Shown in pieces: positions 20,143 through 27,760 of a DNA stretch of 64,000 bases; positions within the stretch are counted from its first letter, which is position 1; each line of letters starts with the position of its first letter. The notes beneath the pieces were generated by a model. The model did not search any database. It had not been told where the DNA came from and saw only the letters and a program-made list of their open reading frames with translations. The translations under genes were made by a program, and so were the position numbers. The stretch comes from an uncultured Lachnospiraceae bacterium (GTDB lineage Bacteria > Bacillota > Clostridia > Lachnospirales > Lachnospiraceae): positions 26,431-90,430 of the forward strand of contig CALWBQ010000011.1 in assembly GCA_944376125.1 (NCBI GenBank), given 5' to 3'.

Positions 20143-21055
20143 TATCCTTCGGGATCGTAAATTCCACCGCTCCCATGTATCCGGGGGCCACCTCGTATTC
20201 ATCAAATGTTATCACCAGCTGCCCGTTTTTGTCAAAATAGTAGCTTTCATCTCCAGTAAGCCCTTCAAAATCCCATTCTGGTGTTTCAGAATCCAGAAAA
20301 TAAGTGACAGATTCATCTGCCGCCATCTGAGCACGCATTTGGGCTTTTATATTGTTGCTGACAGCTTCCAGAAGCTGACTGTCATCTTTTAGCAGAACCT
20401 TCAGGGGTACGGTCTCCCCAGTTTTCTTATCCACATTAAAGATTTTGACAGATTCCATACCGCTAGCCATAATCTGAGTCGTCCTGATGCGGATGCTGAC
20501 ATACCGGTCATTCTCAAATACGACATCCCAGGTAGAATGCAAAGAATAATTGCCCTCTCCTCCGCTGGCTCTTAAATCTTCCTCGTATTGAGCGATCAGC
20601 CTGTTGGCGTACTCTTCTATATCCTGATTTGCGGAAACTGCACCGCTTGTATCTTCGCCTGAATTTGCCGACGGGAGACTGATTTCCGGGATTTCCAAGT
20701 TTGCCTCAAAGGTTCCTTCTTTGGATTCGTAAGTTCGGAAAGTCACAATATCTGCGATAGCCCCGATGACCGGGATTTTCCCCATAGCCATTGCAGTCGT
20801 GGGGCCGGAATTGGCCAGCACTGTGATGGCTGCCAGCGCCGCAGCAGCTGTCGCCGCTGCTCTCTTTGCAAAAACAAGAATCTGTCTCTTTCTGCCCTTG
20901 GAGGAGCCTGCCAAAAGCTCAGCTTCCTCCATCTCGTCCTTCGCCTGCCGGATTCCTTTGAGAAGGCGGAGTCTGGCTTCCTCCGGCACCGGTATCTGCT
21001 GGTAACTATTTTTTAAAGACTCCAATAGATCTTGTTCATTCTTACTGTTGTTCAT
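20120..21055 (-). CDS. RsiV-like membrane anti-sigma factor
   Basis: The 311-residue protein has a cytoplasmic N-terminus (1-60), one membrane helix (about 62-83), and an extracellular part. After the membrane helix comes a TTAMAMGKIPVIGAIADIV segment like that of RsiV, and the C-terminus is a DUF3298-type domain (YYFDKNGQLVITFDEYEVAP). In Bacillus this architecture binds lysozyme directly, and cleavage then frees SigV; the lysozyme ligand here is inference. It follows the sigma gene by 28 bp. Its stop lies inside the convergent HD gene. Confidence 0.85.
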   Translation of the reverse strand: MNNSKNEQDLLESLKNSYQQIPVPEEARLRLLKGIRQAKDEMEEAELLAGSSKGRKRQILVFAKRAAATAAAALAAITVLANSGPTTAMAMGKIPVIGAIADIVTFRTYESKEGTFEANLEIPEISLPSANSGEDTSGAVSANQDIEEYANRLIAQYEEDLRASGGEGNYSLHSTWDVVFENDRYVSIRIRTTQIMASGMESVKIFNVDKKTGETVPLKVLLKDDSQLLEAVSNNIKAQMRAQMAADESVTYFLDSETPEWDFEGLTGDESYYFDKNGQLVITFDEYEVAPGYMGAVEFTIPKDITGDLAE

Positions 21056-21083
21056 CTTTACTCCTTTCCGGCTTTCACAAGCC

Positions 21084-21563
21084 TTACTTTCCCTCCAGTT
21101 TGCTTCTCAATTTCTTTAGTCCTCTGTATAGGCGGGCTTTTACGGTGTTGAGATTACTGTCCGTTATCCGAGCAATATCATCCAGCTTGAGATCTTCAAA
21201 ATATCGGAGCACAATTACTGTTTTCTCTGCTTCGTCCAGTTGATCCAGTGCTGTCTTCAGATCTGGATCTGAGTAGCTGTCCTCGCAGATGGCCTCTTCT
21301 TCGATATTCCCCACAATGTTCTCATTTTTCTGGCGTTTTCTTAGCAAATCTAGGGATGTATTTACCACAATTCTGTATATCCATGTAGAAATGTAGTCTG
21401 AATTCTCCACTTTACTGCAATCACGGATTGCCTTGTAAGCACTCTCCTGCACCACATCCAGAGCATCCTCCTGGGATCTGGTGTAGCTGTAGGCCAGCCG
21501 ATAGTATTTCTCATAATTGTCTATCAAAATTTGTTCTGTTTCCTGAACCTTTTTTTCTCTCAT
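21084..21563 (-). CDS. ECF RNA polymerase sigma factor, SigV-like
   Basis: The 159-residue protein contains only sigma regions 2 and 4. Region 2 is YYRLAYSYTRSQEDALDVVQE followed by the -10-recognising ISTWIYRIVVNTSLDLLRK. Region 4 is the helix-turn-helix LDDIARITDSNLNTVKARL. The partner anti-sigma gene lies immediately downstream. A promoter of the ECF type (21588-21617) precedes it, suggesting autoregulation. Pairing with an RsiV-like anti-sigma points to the SigV group. Confidence 0.92.
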   Translation of the reverse strand: MREKKVQETEQILIDNYEKYYRLAYSYTRSQEDALDVVQESAYKAIRDCSKVENSDYISTWIYRIVVNTSLDLLRKRQKNENIVGNIEEEAICEDSYSDPDLKTALDQLDEAEKTVIVLRYFEDLKLDDIARITDSNLNTVKARLYRGLKKLRSKLEGK

Positions 21564-21587
21564 CGTTTCCTCCTTTCCCTTCTATCT

Positions 21588-21617
21588 ATTAGACGGACAG
21601 ATGCGCCAAAAAGTTGC
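21588..21617 (-). promoter_or_regulatory. ECF-type promoter, autoregulatory
   Basis: Minus strand GCAAC -35 (AAC at 21613-21615) followed by a T-run, 17 nt, then CGTC (21592-21595) continued as CGTCTAAT. The AAC-N17-CGTC layout matches promoters of the SigM/SigV/SigX class. The same motif occurs at 25342-25370. Confidence 0.75.
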
Positions 21618-21636
21618 TTCAGGCTGCCCGGCAGAC

Positions 21637-21685
21637 AAAAAATGGAAGCGCCGCACCTGGGTTTTTCCCGCGGTGCACCGCTTCC
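21637..21685 (-). terminator. Terminator of trpS
   Basis: On the minus strand, GGAAGCG (near 21685) pairs with CGCTTCC (near 21644), with inner GGTGC/GCACC pairing, followed by ATTTTTTG. It separates trpS from the sigma gene's own promoter. Confidence 0.8.
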
Positions 21686-21722
21686 AATAAGTGACGGTTC
21701 CTATCGTGATCCTTTGTCTGTA

Positions 21723-22817
21723 TTAGTTTTCGTCTTCCATAAAGCGCTTCGCCTGTTCAGCGATCAGTTCTTTGTCTTCAAAGTAGTTAATCTTCATAGA
21801 GCGCTTTACATCCGCCAGAGTTTCTGCGGCCGCAGCCTCCGCTTTTTTGCTTCCCGCCTCCAGAATCTCATAGACTTCAGGGATCTTCTTCTCCCATTCT
21901 TTTCTTCTCTGCCGTATGGGTTCCAGCTCTTCCTGGAGGACAGCATTTAAGAATTTCTTGACCTTTACATCGCCGAGGCCGCCTCTAGTATAGTGCGCCT
22001 TCAGCTCGTCCAGATTCTGATAATCCGGAAGGTATTTTGCAAAATGTTCATCCCGGCAGAATGCATCCAGATAGATAAAGACTGGATTTCCTTCTACCTG
22101 ACCGGGATCCTCCACCCTCAGATGGTTGGGATCGGTAAACATGGACATAATTTTTTTCTTGACATCAGCCTCGCTGTCAGACAGATAAATACAGTTTCCA
22201 AGAGACTTGCTCATTTTTGCCTTCCCGTCTGTCCCCGGCAGCCGCAAGCAGGCTTTATTTTCCGGAAGCAGAATTTCCGGCATCACAAGAGTCTCACCGT
22301 ACACAGTATTAAACTTATGGACAATCTCTCTGGTCTGTTCCAGCATAGGCATCTGATCTTCCCCTACCGGCACGGTGGTCGCCTTAAAAGCAGTGATATC
22401 TGCCGCCTGGCTAATGGGATAGGTAAAGAAACCTACCGGAATGCTGGCCTCGAAATTCCGCATCTGAATCTCCGACTTGACAGTAGGATTTCTCTGAAGC
22501 CGTGAGACCGTTACCAGATTCATATAATAAAAGGACAGCTCACAGAGCTCCGGCACCTGAGACTGAATAAACAGTGTGGATTTGTTTGGATCCAATCCGC
22601 AGGCCAGGTAATCCAGAGCCACCTCAATAATATTTTGGCGCACTTTCTCTGGATTATCGGCGTTGTCTGTCAGCGCCTGTGCATCAGCTATCATAATGAA
22701 TACTTCATCGTATTCCCCGGAATTCTGCAGTTCTACTCTTCTCTTTAATGAGCCAACGTAATGGCCTACATGAAGACGCCCTGTGGGACGGTCTCCCGTT
22801 AATATAATTTTTCCCAT
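21723..22817 (-). CDS. trpS: Tryptophan--tRNA ligase
   Basis: This class I synthetase (364 residues) charges tRNA-Trp. The HIGH-type motif is [11 protein letters not shown] at residues 14-24, and the KMSKS loop appears as [10 protein letters not shown] near residue 200. The tryptophan-binding segment [14 protein letters not shown] is present. It is somewhat longer than the roughly 330-residue common form, with an Ala/Glu-rich C-terminal tail. The leader is about 28 nt, too short for a T-box; a large palindrome covers the promoter instead. Confidence 0.96.
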   Translation of the reverse strand: MGKIILTGDRPTGRLHVGHYVGSLKRRVELQNSGEYDEVFIMIADAQALTDNADNPEKVRQNIIEVALDYLACGLDPNKSTLFIQSQVPELCELSFYYMNLVTVSRLQRNPTVKSEIQMRNFEASIPVGFFTYPISQAADITAFKATTVPVGEDQMPMLEQTREIVHKFNTVYGETLVMPEILLPENKACLRLPGTDGKAKMSKSLGNCIYLSDSEADVKKKIMSMFTDPNHLRVEDPGQVEGNPVFIYLDAFCRDEHFAKYLPDYQNLDELKAHYTRGGLGDVKVKKFLNAVLQEELEPIRQRRKEWEKKIPEVYEILEAGSKKAEAAAAETLADVKRSMKINYFEDKELIAEQAKRFMEDEN

Positions 22818-22851
22818 TGGTATGTTCCCTCCGATTGTGGTGTCTTATGAA

Positions 22852-22903
22852 ATGATACCCCCAATACCGCGGTCTGTCAAGCAGGTTGCGGTATTGGGGG
22901 TAT
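22852..22903 (-). promoter_or_regulatory. trpS promoter inside a perfect 16 bp inverted repeat
   Basis: The promoter is TTGACA (22875-22880), 17 nt, TATCAT (22852-22857). The arms ATACCCCCAATACCGC (22855-22870) and its exact complement (22888-22903) enclose a 17 nt loop that holds the -35. One arm covers most of the -10 and spacer. It is not followed by a T-run in the direction of trpS, so an operator or a structured DNA/RNA element is more likely than a terminator. Confidence 0.75.
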
Positions 22904-22944
22904 ATTCTGTTATTTTTCCACTGTCTGAAGCTGCCGCGCTGGCA

Positions 22945-24345
22945 TTAGTTGTGGCAGATAATCGGCATGTTTTTATATACGTGCTCATAGAGCACCGCGG
23001 CCTTGGCTGGGGGCAGATTGATGCAGCCATGGGAACCATTAGTCTTGTAGATATTCCCGCCGAAGCTGCTTCGCCAGTCAGCATCGTGAAGACCGATTCC
23101 TCCGTTGAAAGGCATCCAGTATTTTACAGGCGTGGCATAGTCTTCGCCGCGCAGAACCTTATCCCTCTGTTTATAGTACAGGCCAAAAATACCCGGAGGG
23201 GTTGTCCAGTCTTTGGAAACATTTCCAGAGACAAAGGGGGAATCCAGGATGCACTGGCCATTCTCAACCAGATACATATGCTGGTTGCCCAAATCAACCT
23301 CTACATAAGTCATTCCGTAATCATTTCCGCTTCGGCTGGCTGCCGTCTGGGAATAGGCAGGCTCTTTTTCAACACTCTGGCCAGCAAGAATCGCAGCTGT
23401 CAGCGCCTGGATCTCTGCCGCCTGATCTATTTTCCAGCCATACGGCCCGGTCACAGTTACATCCTGCCCGGCCGCTGTGCGGAACAGATGGGGTTTTCCT
23501 GCCGTGTCATACTGGTCTGCCAGAGACTTTACATATGCGGCAACCTGGTTTGGATCTGCGGTAATTCCAGTCTCTGGAACCCACGTCAGCCAGGAAACGA
23601 TCGTCTTTCCGTCCAGAACCTCCTTTGCATCGCCAAACAGGTAGGTAACGGTCATAGACGCCCTCTGATTCATGGCATCACACTGATTTTTCAGCCCTTC
23701 ATCTGTAGAATAGATTTGAACCTGACTGTAACATCCGGCTTCATCCAAGTTCAGCGCTGTACGGTGGTTTGCCAGAGCATCTTTCACGGCTGCTGTCAGA
23801 GCCTCCATATTGATGTCATTGCCCTGAACTTCCGGCAAAATCGTAAAACCTGTTTCCTCTGAATAATCGGAAATCCGGGCATTCTGTGTCTTTACGATAT
23901 CGCTTCTGGTAACGCAGGCCAGAGACTGGAGCTTCTGCTGAAACGCCTCCTCATTGTACTGGATTTCCATGGGAATATCGTAACTGTTGTCAATAGCCGG
24001 CCCAGAAATACGCCCGCTCTCGTTCTCACGGGCAAGAATCTCTTCCAATCCATCCCCCACTGTAACTTTTAATTGAATATCCGTGTCCCGGATAGTTTCC
24101 TGATTACCCTCCCGGTCCGTTAGTGTCAAGGAATAACTTCCCTGATAGAACGATTCGATTCTCTCCTTCGCCTCCGATGGGGTCATGCCTGCCACACCGA
24201 CACCATTAACCTTCGTGCCGTCTACAAACACTTCCGGATTGTTCTGCGTATTGTTAATCCCTGCATATGCAGTTGCCGCAAAAAAAAGGCAGAGAACCGC
24301 TGCAGTGCAGAGAATCGTCATTTGTCTGCCAATGAATTTGAACAT
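22945..24345 (-). CDS. Secreted or anchored L,D-transpeptidase
   Basis: The 466-residue protein has an N-terminal signal/anchor (about residues 8-28). A region similar to the putative peptidoglycan-binding domain of VanW-type proteins follows (about 35-320, DGTKVNGVGVAGMTPSEAKERI). The C-terminal YkuD domain has the catalytic motif SHGCINLP near residue 447, with the His in GGIGLHDADWRS. It should make 3-3 cross-links in peptidoglycan outside the membrane. It has its own SigA-type promoter and lies near the ECF pair. Confidence 0.92.
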   Translation of the reverse strand: MFKFIGRQMTILCTAAVLCLFFAATAYAGINNTQNNPEVFVDGTKVNGVGVAGMTPSEAKERIESFYQGSYSLTLTDREGNQETIRDTDIQLKVTVGDGLEEILARENESGRISGPAIDNSYDIPMEIQYNEEAFQQKLQSLACVTRSDIVKTQNARISDYSEETGFTILPEVQGNDINMEALTAAVKDALANHRTALNLDEAGCYSQVQIYSTDEGLKNQCDAMNQRASMTVTYLFGDAKEVLDGKTIVSWLTWVPETGITADPNQVAAYVKSLADQYDTAGKPHLFRTAAGQDVTVTGPYGWKIDQAAEIQALTAAILAGQSVEKEPAYSQTAASRSGNDYGMTYVEVDLGNQHMYLVENGQCILDSPFVSGNVSKDWTTPPGIFGLYYKQRDKVLRGEDYATPVKYWMPFNGGIGLHDADWRSSFGGNIYKTNGSHGCINLPPAKAAVLYEHVYKNMPIICHN

Positions 24346-24384
24346 AGACTTCCTCCTGCTTTTTTCCTGAAATTGCTATGGTTA

Positions 24385-24413
24385 ATTGTACCTTTGCCAG
24401 AGAGAAAAGTCAA
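24385..24413 (-). promoter_or_regulatory. Promoter of the L,D-transpeptidase gene
   Basis: Minus strand TTGACT (24408-24413), 17 nt, TACAAT (24385-24390); the leader is about 35 nt with GCAGGAGG before the ATG. Confidence 0.82.
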
Positions 24414-24461
24414 CGAGGCAAACATTACGGTTTTCTGACATTTTATTAAACACCAAACGTA

Positions 24462-24487
24462 CAGGCGGCCCTTTTCCAAGCCGCCTG
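24462..24487 (-). terminator. Hairpin after the secreted two-repeat protein gene
   Basis: CAGGCGGC (24462-24469) pairs perfectly with GCCGCCTG (24480-24487). The T content downstream on the minus strand is poor (ACGTTTGG), so this is a weak or factor-dependent terminator. Confidence 0.5.
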
Positions 24488-24495
24488 AATTTCAG

Positions 24496-25296
24496 CTACT
24501 GAACAATCGTATCAATCTTCCAGTTTCCGCTGCTCTTATTCATGTAAAATCCGGAAATACCGCCCACCTGCACGGAACCGCTGTTTTCCTGGAGTTTCGA
24601 AAGATCTGCCTGCATCACAGCCTCCACCATCTCATCTGTAAAAACTTTGTTCTCCCCCAGCTCCATCATCTCTTTCTGGGTCTGCACATCCTGGATCCTG
24701 CCGTCCGAAAAATAGATCTTTACAGGATAGCTGCAGGTGGCGGAGAGGGTTTCCAGATCTCTGTAATAAAATGTCTTTTGAAACTGTTCTGCAGCGTAGG
24801 CCATATCCCCGGAGATGCCACTATTTTCGGAAGCGGGATTCTTCTCCATGTAAATCCGGATGATTTTCCACTTGCCCTTTCCTTTTTTCATCACCACGCC
24901 ATTGCTGTCTCCGATCTGCAGCTCGCCTTTGGAGGAAGCTGAAATCTTAGCAGTATTGGCAGCTCCAATCTCATCTGTTAGATTTTTGGTGAACACATTT
25001 TGACTTCCCAGGGCCATAAATTCCCTGCTGTTTTTGATTTTTTTGGTGGTTCCGCTCCCATCTGAAAAGGTAAGGGGATAGGCACACAGAGAGGCCAGTT
25101 TTTTCATATCTTTCCGATCAAATGCATCCTGAACTGCACCGGCGGCATCCCTCATTTTCATCTCAGCGGAAGCGGTCACTGCTGTCCTTGGCCTGGCATA
25201 AGCTGGGGCAGTCGGCACAGAGACGGCAAAAGCCATTGCGCAGAATATGGCTGCGGTCACATTTCTCATCATTTTAGTCAGTGCTGCATTTTTCAT
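24496..25296 (-). CDS. Exported protein with two tandem repeats, unknown function
   Basis: I do not recognise a named family. The 266-residue product has a signal peptide (about residues 1-34, cleavage near APAYA) and two homologous domains of about 95 residues each (52-150 and 165-264). Each begins with a helix and a C(A/S)YP motif (LASLCAYPLTFSDG and LSATCSYPVKIYFSDG). Each continues with a helix of the type (K/R)EFMALG.(N)VFT and ends with a W-K-I strand (GKWKI, GNWKI). The fold may be NTF2/SnoaL-like; that is a guess from the helix-then-sheet pattern. An ECF-type promoter identical in layout to that of the nearby sigma gene precedes it, so it is a likely envelope-stress effector. Confidence 0.75.
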   Translation of the reverse strand: MKNAALTKMMRNVTAAIFCAMAFAVSVPTAPAYARPRTAVTASAEMKMRDAAGAVQDAFDRKDMKKLASLCAYPLTFSDGSGTTKKIKNSREFMALGSQNVFTKNLTDEIGAANTAKISASSKGELQIGDSNGVVMKKGKGKWKIIRIYMEKNPASENSGISGDMAYAAEQFQKTFYYRDLETLSATCSYPVKIYFSDGRIQDVQTQKEMMELGENKVFTDEMVEAVMQADLSKLQENSGSVQVGGISGFYMNKSSGNWKIDTIVQ

Positions 25297-25341
25297 TGGT
25301 ATTACCCTCTTTCTTTCGTCTTTTTTGAATTGTTACATTCG

Positions 25342-25370
25342 TTAGACGAGAACGGTATGAAAAAAGTTGC
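25342..25370 (-). promoter_or_regulatory. ECF-type promoter of the exported repeat protein
   Basis: Minus strand GCAAC (AAC at 25366-25368) with a T-run, 17 nt, then CGTC (25345-25348) continued as CGTCTAAC. It shares GCAACTTTTT and CGTCTAA with the promoter at 21588-21617, while the sequence between differs. Confidence 0.72.
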
Positions 25371-25379
25371 AGCAGATTG

Positions 25380-26363
25380 TTAAAAAAGATTTTCTGCTTT
25401 TGCCATTTTTTCAAATGGCTCCGGGAGTTCGGCAGTAAACTCTCGCCCGGCAAGATAAACAAATGGTTCGTCCAATTCCCGCGGCATGATAAATTTCCAG
25501 GAATGGAGGAGCTGGGAAGAAATGCCGTAGACTTTTTGAATCTCATCATTGACTGCCGGGCGGCCGTATTTATAATCTCCAGCTACAGGGTGCCCCAGAG
25601 AAGCCAGATGAGCTCGGATCTGATGGGTTCGCCCCGTTAAAAGCTCTACCTGCAGCATAGTAAAGGCTCCATTGCTTTTTAGGGGAGTATAGCTGGTGGC
25701 AATCGGGGAACTTCCCGGCACTTCCGTCTTGGAAACCACCACCCGGTTCGTCTTTTCGTCCTTTCTCAGAAATCCCTGGATTTTTTGTTTTCCTTCCAGC
25801 CGGCCCAAAACAATGCAAAGGTAATATTTGTGTATTGTCCGGTCTTTGAAGGCTCTGGACAGCATCTGCAGCCCTGCCAAAGTCTTTCCGGCTGCAATCA
25901 GGCCGCTGGTATTCCGATCCAGACGGTTGCAGACAGAGGGGCGGAATGTTTTCAGCTCCTCCTCCATCAGCTGGCCGGAACGTAAAAGGTAGGAAATCAC
26001 CAGCTCTACCATAGAAACATCCGTTTCCTTCGCCTTTTGGGACAGAATACCTGCCGGTTTATTTATGAGGAGAATATGGCTGTCCTCATAGACAATGGAA
26101 AGGGGCGGGCCGGAAACTATTCTGGATGCGCTCTGGCCCCTGCCGCCTGAAAATTTTTCTATCGTCTCATCCGACAAAAACAGACGGATCTCGTCACCCT
26201 CTTGCAGGCGTTCTGATCCGTCGCATTTTTTTCCGTTCAATGTAATATTTTTCTTGCGCAGCATCTTATACAGAAAGCCTTTCCCTGCCTGATCCAGATA
26301 TTTTGCCAGCAGCTTATCCAGCCGCTGGCCCGCTTCGTTGTTTCCCACTGTCAAAAGACGCAT
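25380..26363 (-). CDS. RluA-family 23S rRNA pseudouridine synthase
   Basis: The 327-residue protein has an N-terminal S4 RNA-binding domain (QRLDKLLAKYL...ITLNGKK) and a RluA/RluC/RluD catalytic domain with the active Asp in NRLDRNTSGLIAAGK. The motif GRTHQIRAHLASLGHPVAGD follows. The S4 domain points to RluC or RluD rather than RluA itself; which uridines it modifies cannot be read. It is the last gene of the long minus-strand operon that begins at rsmF, 14 bp after the membrane protein gene. Confidence 0.92.
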   Translation of the reverse strand: MRLLTVGNNEAGQRLDKLLAKYLDQAGKGFLYKMLRKKNITLNGKKCDGSERLQEGDEIRLFLSDETIEKFSGGRGQSASRIVSGPPLSIVYEDSHILLINKPAGILSQKAKETDVSMVELVISYLLRSGQLMEEELKTFRPSVCNRLDRNTSGLIAAGKTLAGLQMLSRAFKDRTIHKYYLCIVLGRLEGKQKIQGFLRKDEKTNRVVVSKTEVPGSSPIATSYTPLKSNGAFTMLQVELLTGRTHQIRAHLASLGHPVAGDYKYGRPAVNDEIQKVYGISSQLLHSWKFIMPRELDEPFVYLAGREFTAELPEPFEKMAKAENLF

Positions 26364-26377
26364 ACTGATAAACTCCT

Positions 26378-26950
26378 TTACATCGATAATTGTTTCAGCA
26401 GAGCGGCCTCCAGCTCCAGGCGGTCCCTGTCATCCGCCTCTGCGGCCTTTAAGCTCTTTAAGCGCCGCTTGAAAGAATCTGTATCAGAAAAGATCTTAAT
26501 ATGGCCGGTAAGGCTGTGGGCAGAAAACATTCCCTTTAAAAAAGTTTCCGCTTTTGCCCTGTCAAATTTTGCTCCGGTTCCTGTGCAGCACAGGTAAATG
26601 CCTGTGGGGTGAATGGCGGCCGCATCGATAGGAATGATCTGCTCTTTTGAGGTGACAATCAGCTCATACAGCATCAGACAGCGGTTCTCGTAGAGAGAAA
26701 CTGCCTGATAGAAACCGTCCCCCGGAGCACGGCAGCGGATGGCAGCCAGGAACGGTGAGGCCACATTTGCCACTGGCAGAACCATAAGGATCGCCAGGAC
26801 TGTCAGGATATTTTTTGCCGCCTGGTTATCTGTAAAATTTCGGGCAATGAGCTGTCCGATGATCATAACTGCACCGACCGCGATCTCAAGAATCTGAATT
26901 TTTCTGCGGTAATTCCGATAACCGCGGCAGCCTTTGGCAACCCGCTTCAT
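26378..26950 (-). CDS. Membrane protein of unknown function
   Basis: The 190-residue protein has a basic N-terminus, two adjacent membrane helices (about residues 20-40 and 48-68), and a soluble C-terminal part of about 115 residues ending in a Leu/Glu-rich helix. I place the start at 26950, where ATGA overlaps the stop of the SDR gene; the frame continues upstream to 27028 but inside the SDR gene. I recognise no motif. Position in an operon with RNA-modification enzymes does not by itself give a role. Confidence 0.65.
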   Translation of the reverse strand: MKRVAKGCRGYRNYRRKIQILEIAVGAVMIIGQLIARNFTDNQAAKNILTVLAILMVLPVANVASPFLAAIRCRAPGDGFYQAVSLYENRCLMLYELIVTSKEQIIPIDAAAIHPTGIYLCCTGTGAKFDRAKAETFLKGMFSAHSLTGHIKIFSDTDSFKRRLKSLKAAEADDRDRLELEAALLKQLSM

Positions 26951-27756
26951 CCTTCGTTTTCTCCTTTCTGCAGCAATCCCAGCAGATCTAAAAGCCACTC
27001 CTGGGGAATGAGTTTTGTCAAGATCCAAAATGCCTTCATCAGCGGCCCGTAAACAGAGACCCTCTTTCCCATCACAGCATCCCGGAGAGCTGTCTTTACT
27101 ACTCTATCTGGCTTTGCCATGACAAGGCTTTTGTAAAGCGGATATGACGTTTTATCTGTTTTTCCTTGATCCATAACCTGGAAAAACTCCGTTTCTACAG
27201 GGCCGGGGCACACGGCCGTCACATAAATCCCCCTCCGGCGCAGCTCGCGGTCTATCCCCCGGCTGTAGCTGAGGACAAAAGCCTTAGATGCAGCGTAAAC
27301 GGCAAAGCCAGGCTGAGGCATAAAGGCGGCAGCCGATGCAAATTGGAGCACCCTCGCCCCTCTGACCAGGTACGGCAGAACCAGATGGGTTACCGTGCAC
27401 AGAGCCTCGCAGTTCACCCGGATCATATCTGCCTCATTCTCCACCGGAATCTGAGATGAGGGGCCATCCTTTCCAAATCCGGCTGCATTCACCAGAAACC
27501 GGACAGCCGGATTCTCTTTTCTGAGAGCTTCGGCCAGCGGAATCAGCTCATTTCTCTGGGAGAGATCTGCTGCAAACAGGCGCAGCGGCACAGCAGACTC
27601 CCCTGCCAGCTGCTTCATCCGGTTCTCCCGCCTTGCTATGACCCAGATCTCTTCCAGGGCTTCAAAGCGGTCAGCAATCTGAAGAACAGCCTCTCTCCCC
27701 ATTCCAGAGGAAGCGCCGGTCACGACAGCGATTGATTTGCGGTGCAGTATTTCCAT
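26947..27756 (-). CDS. Short-chain dehydrogenase/reductase
   Basis: This classical SDR of about 269 residues has the Rossmann motif TGASSGMG, the NAAG motif (VNAAGFGKDG), the catalytic Ser in QFASAAAF, and Tyr-x3-Lys as YAASK. A C-terminal hydrophobic tail (WLLDLLGLLQKG) could associate with the membrane. The start at 27756 follows AAGGGAAG and lies 4 bp after the ygiQ stop. The substrate is unknown. Confidence 0.87.
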   Translation of the reverse strand: MEILHRKSIAVVTGASSGMGREAVLQIADRFEALEEIWVIARRENRMKQLAGESAVPLRLFAADLSQRNELIPLAEALRKENPAVRFLVNAAGFGKDGPSSQIPVENEADMIRVNCEALCTVTHLVLPYLVRGARVLQFASAAAFMPQPGFAVYAASKAFVLSYSRGIDRELRRRGIYVTAVCPGPVETEFFQVMDQGKTDKTSYPLYKSLVMAKPDRVVKTALRDAVMGKRVSVYGPLMKAFWILTKLIPQEWLLDLLGLLQKGENEG

Positions 27757-27760
27757 ACTA

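Noticed and set aside
22818..22944. T-box riboswitch before trpS
   Set aside because: The leader from the promoter to ATG is only about 28 nt and lacks the conserved T-box sequence.
22783..23862. 359-codon plus-strand ORF
   Set aside because: It runs antisense to trpS and the L,D-transpeptidase, both of which have clear domains; no family pattern.
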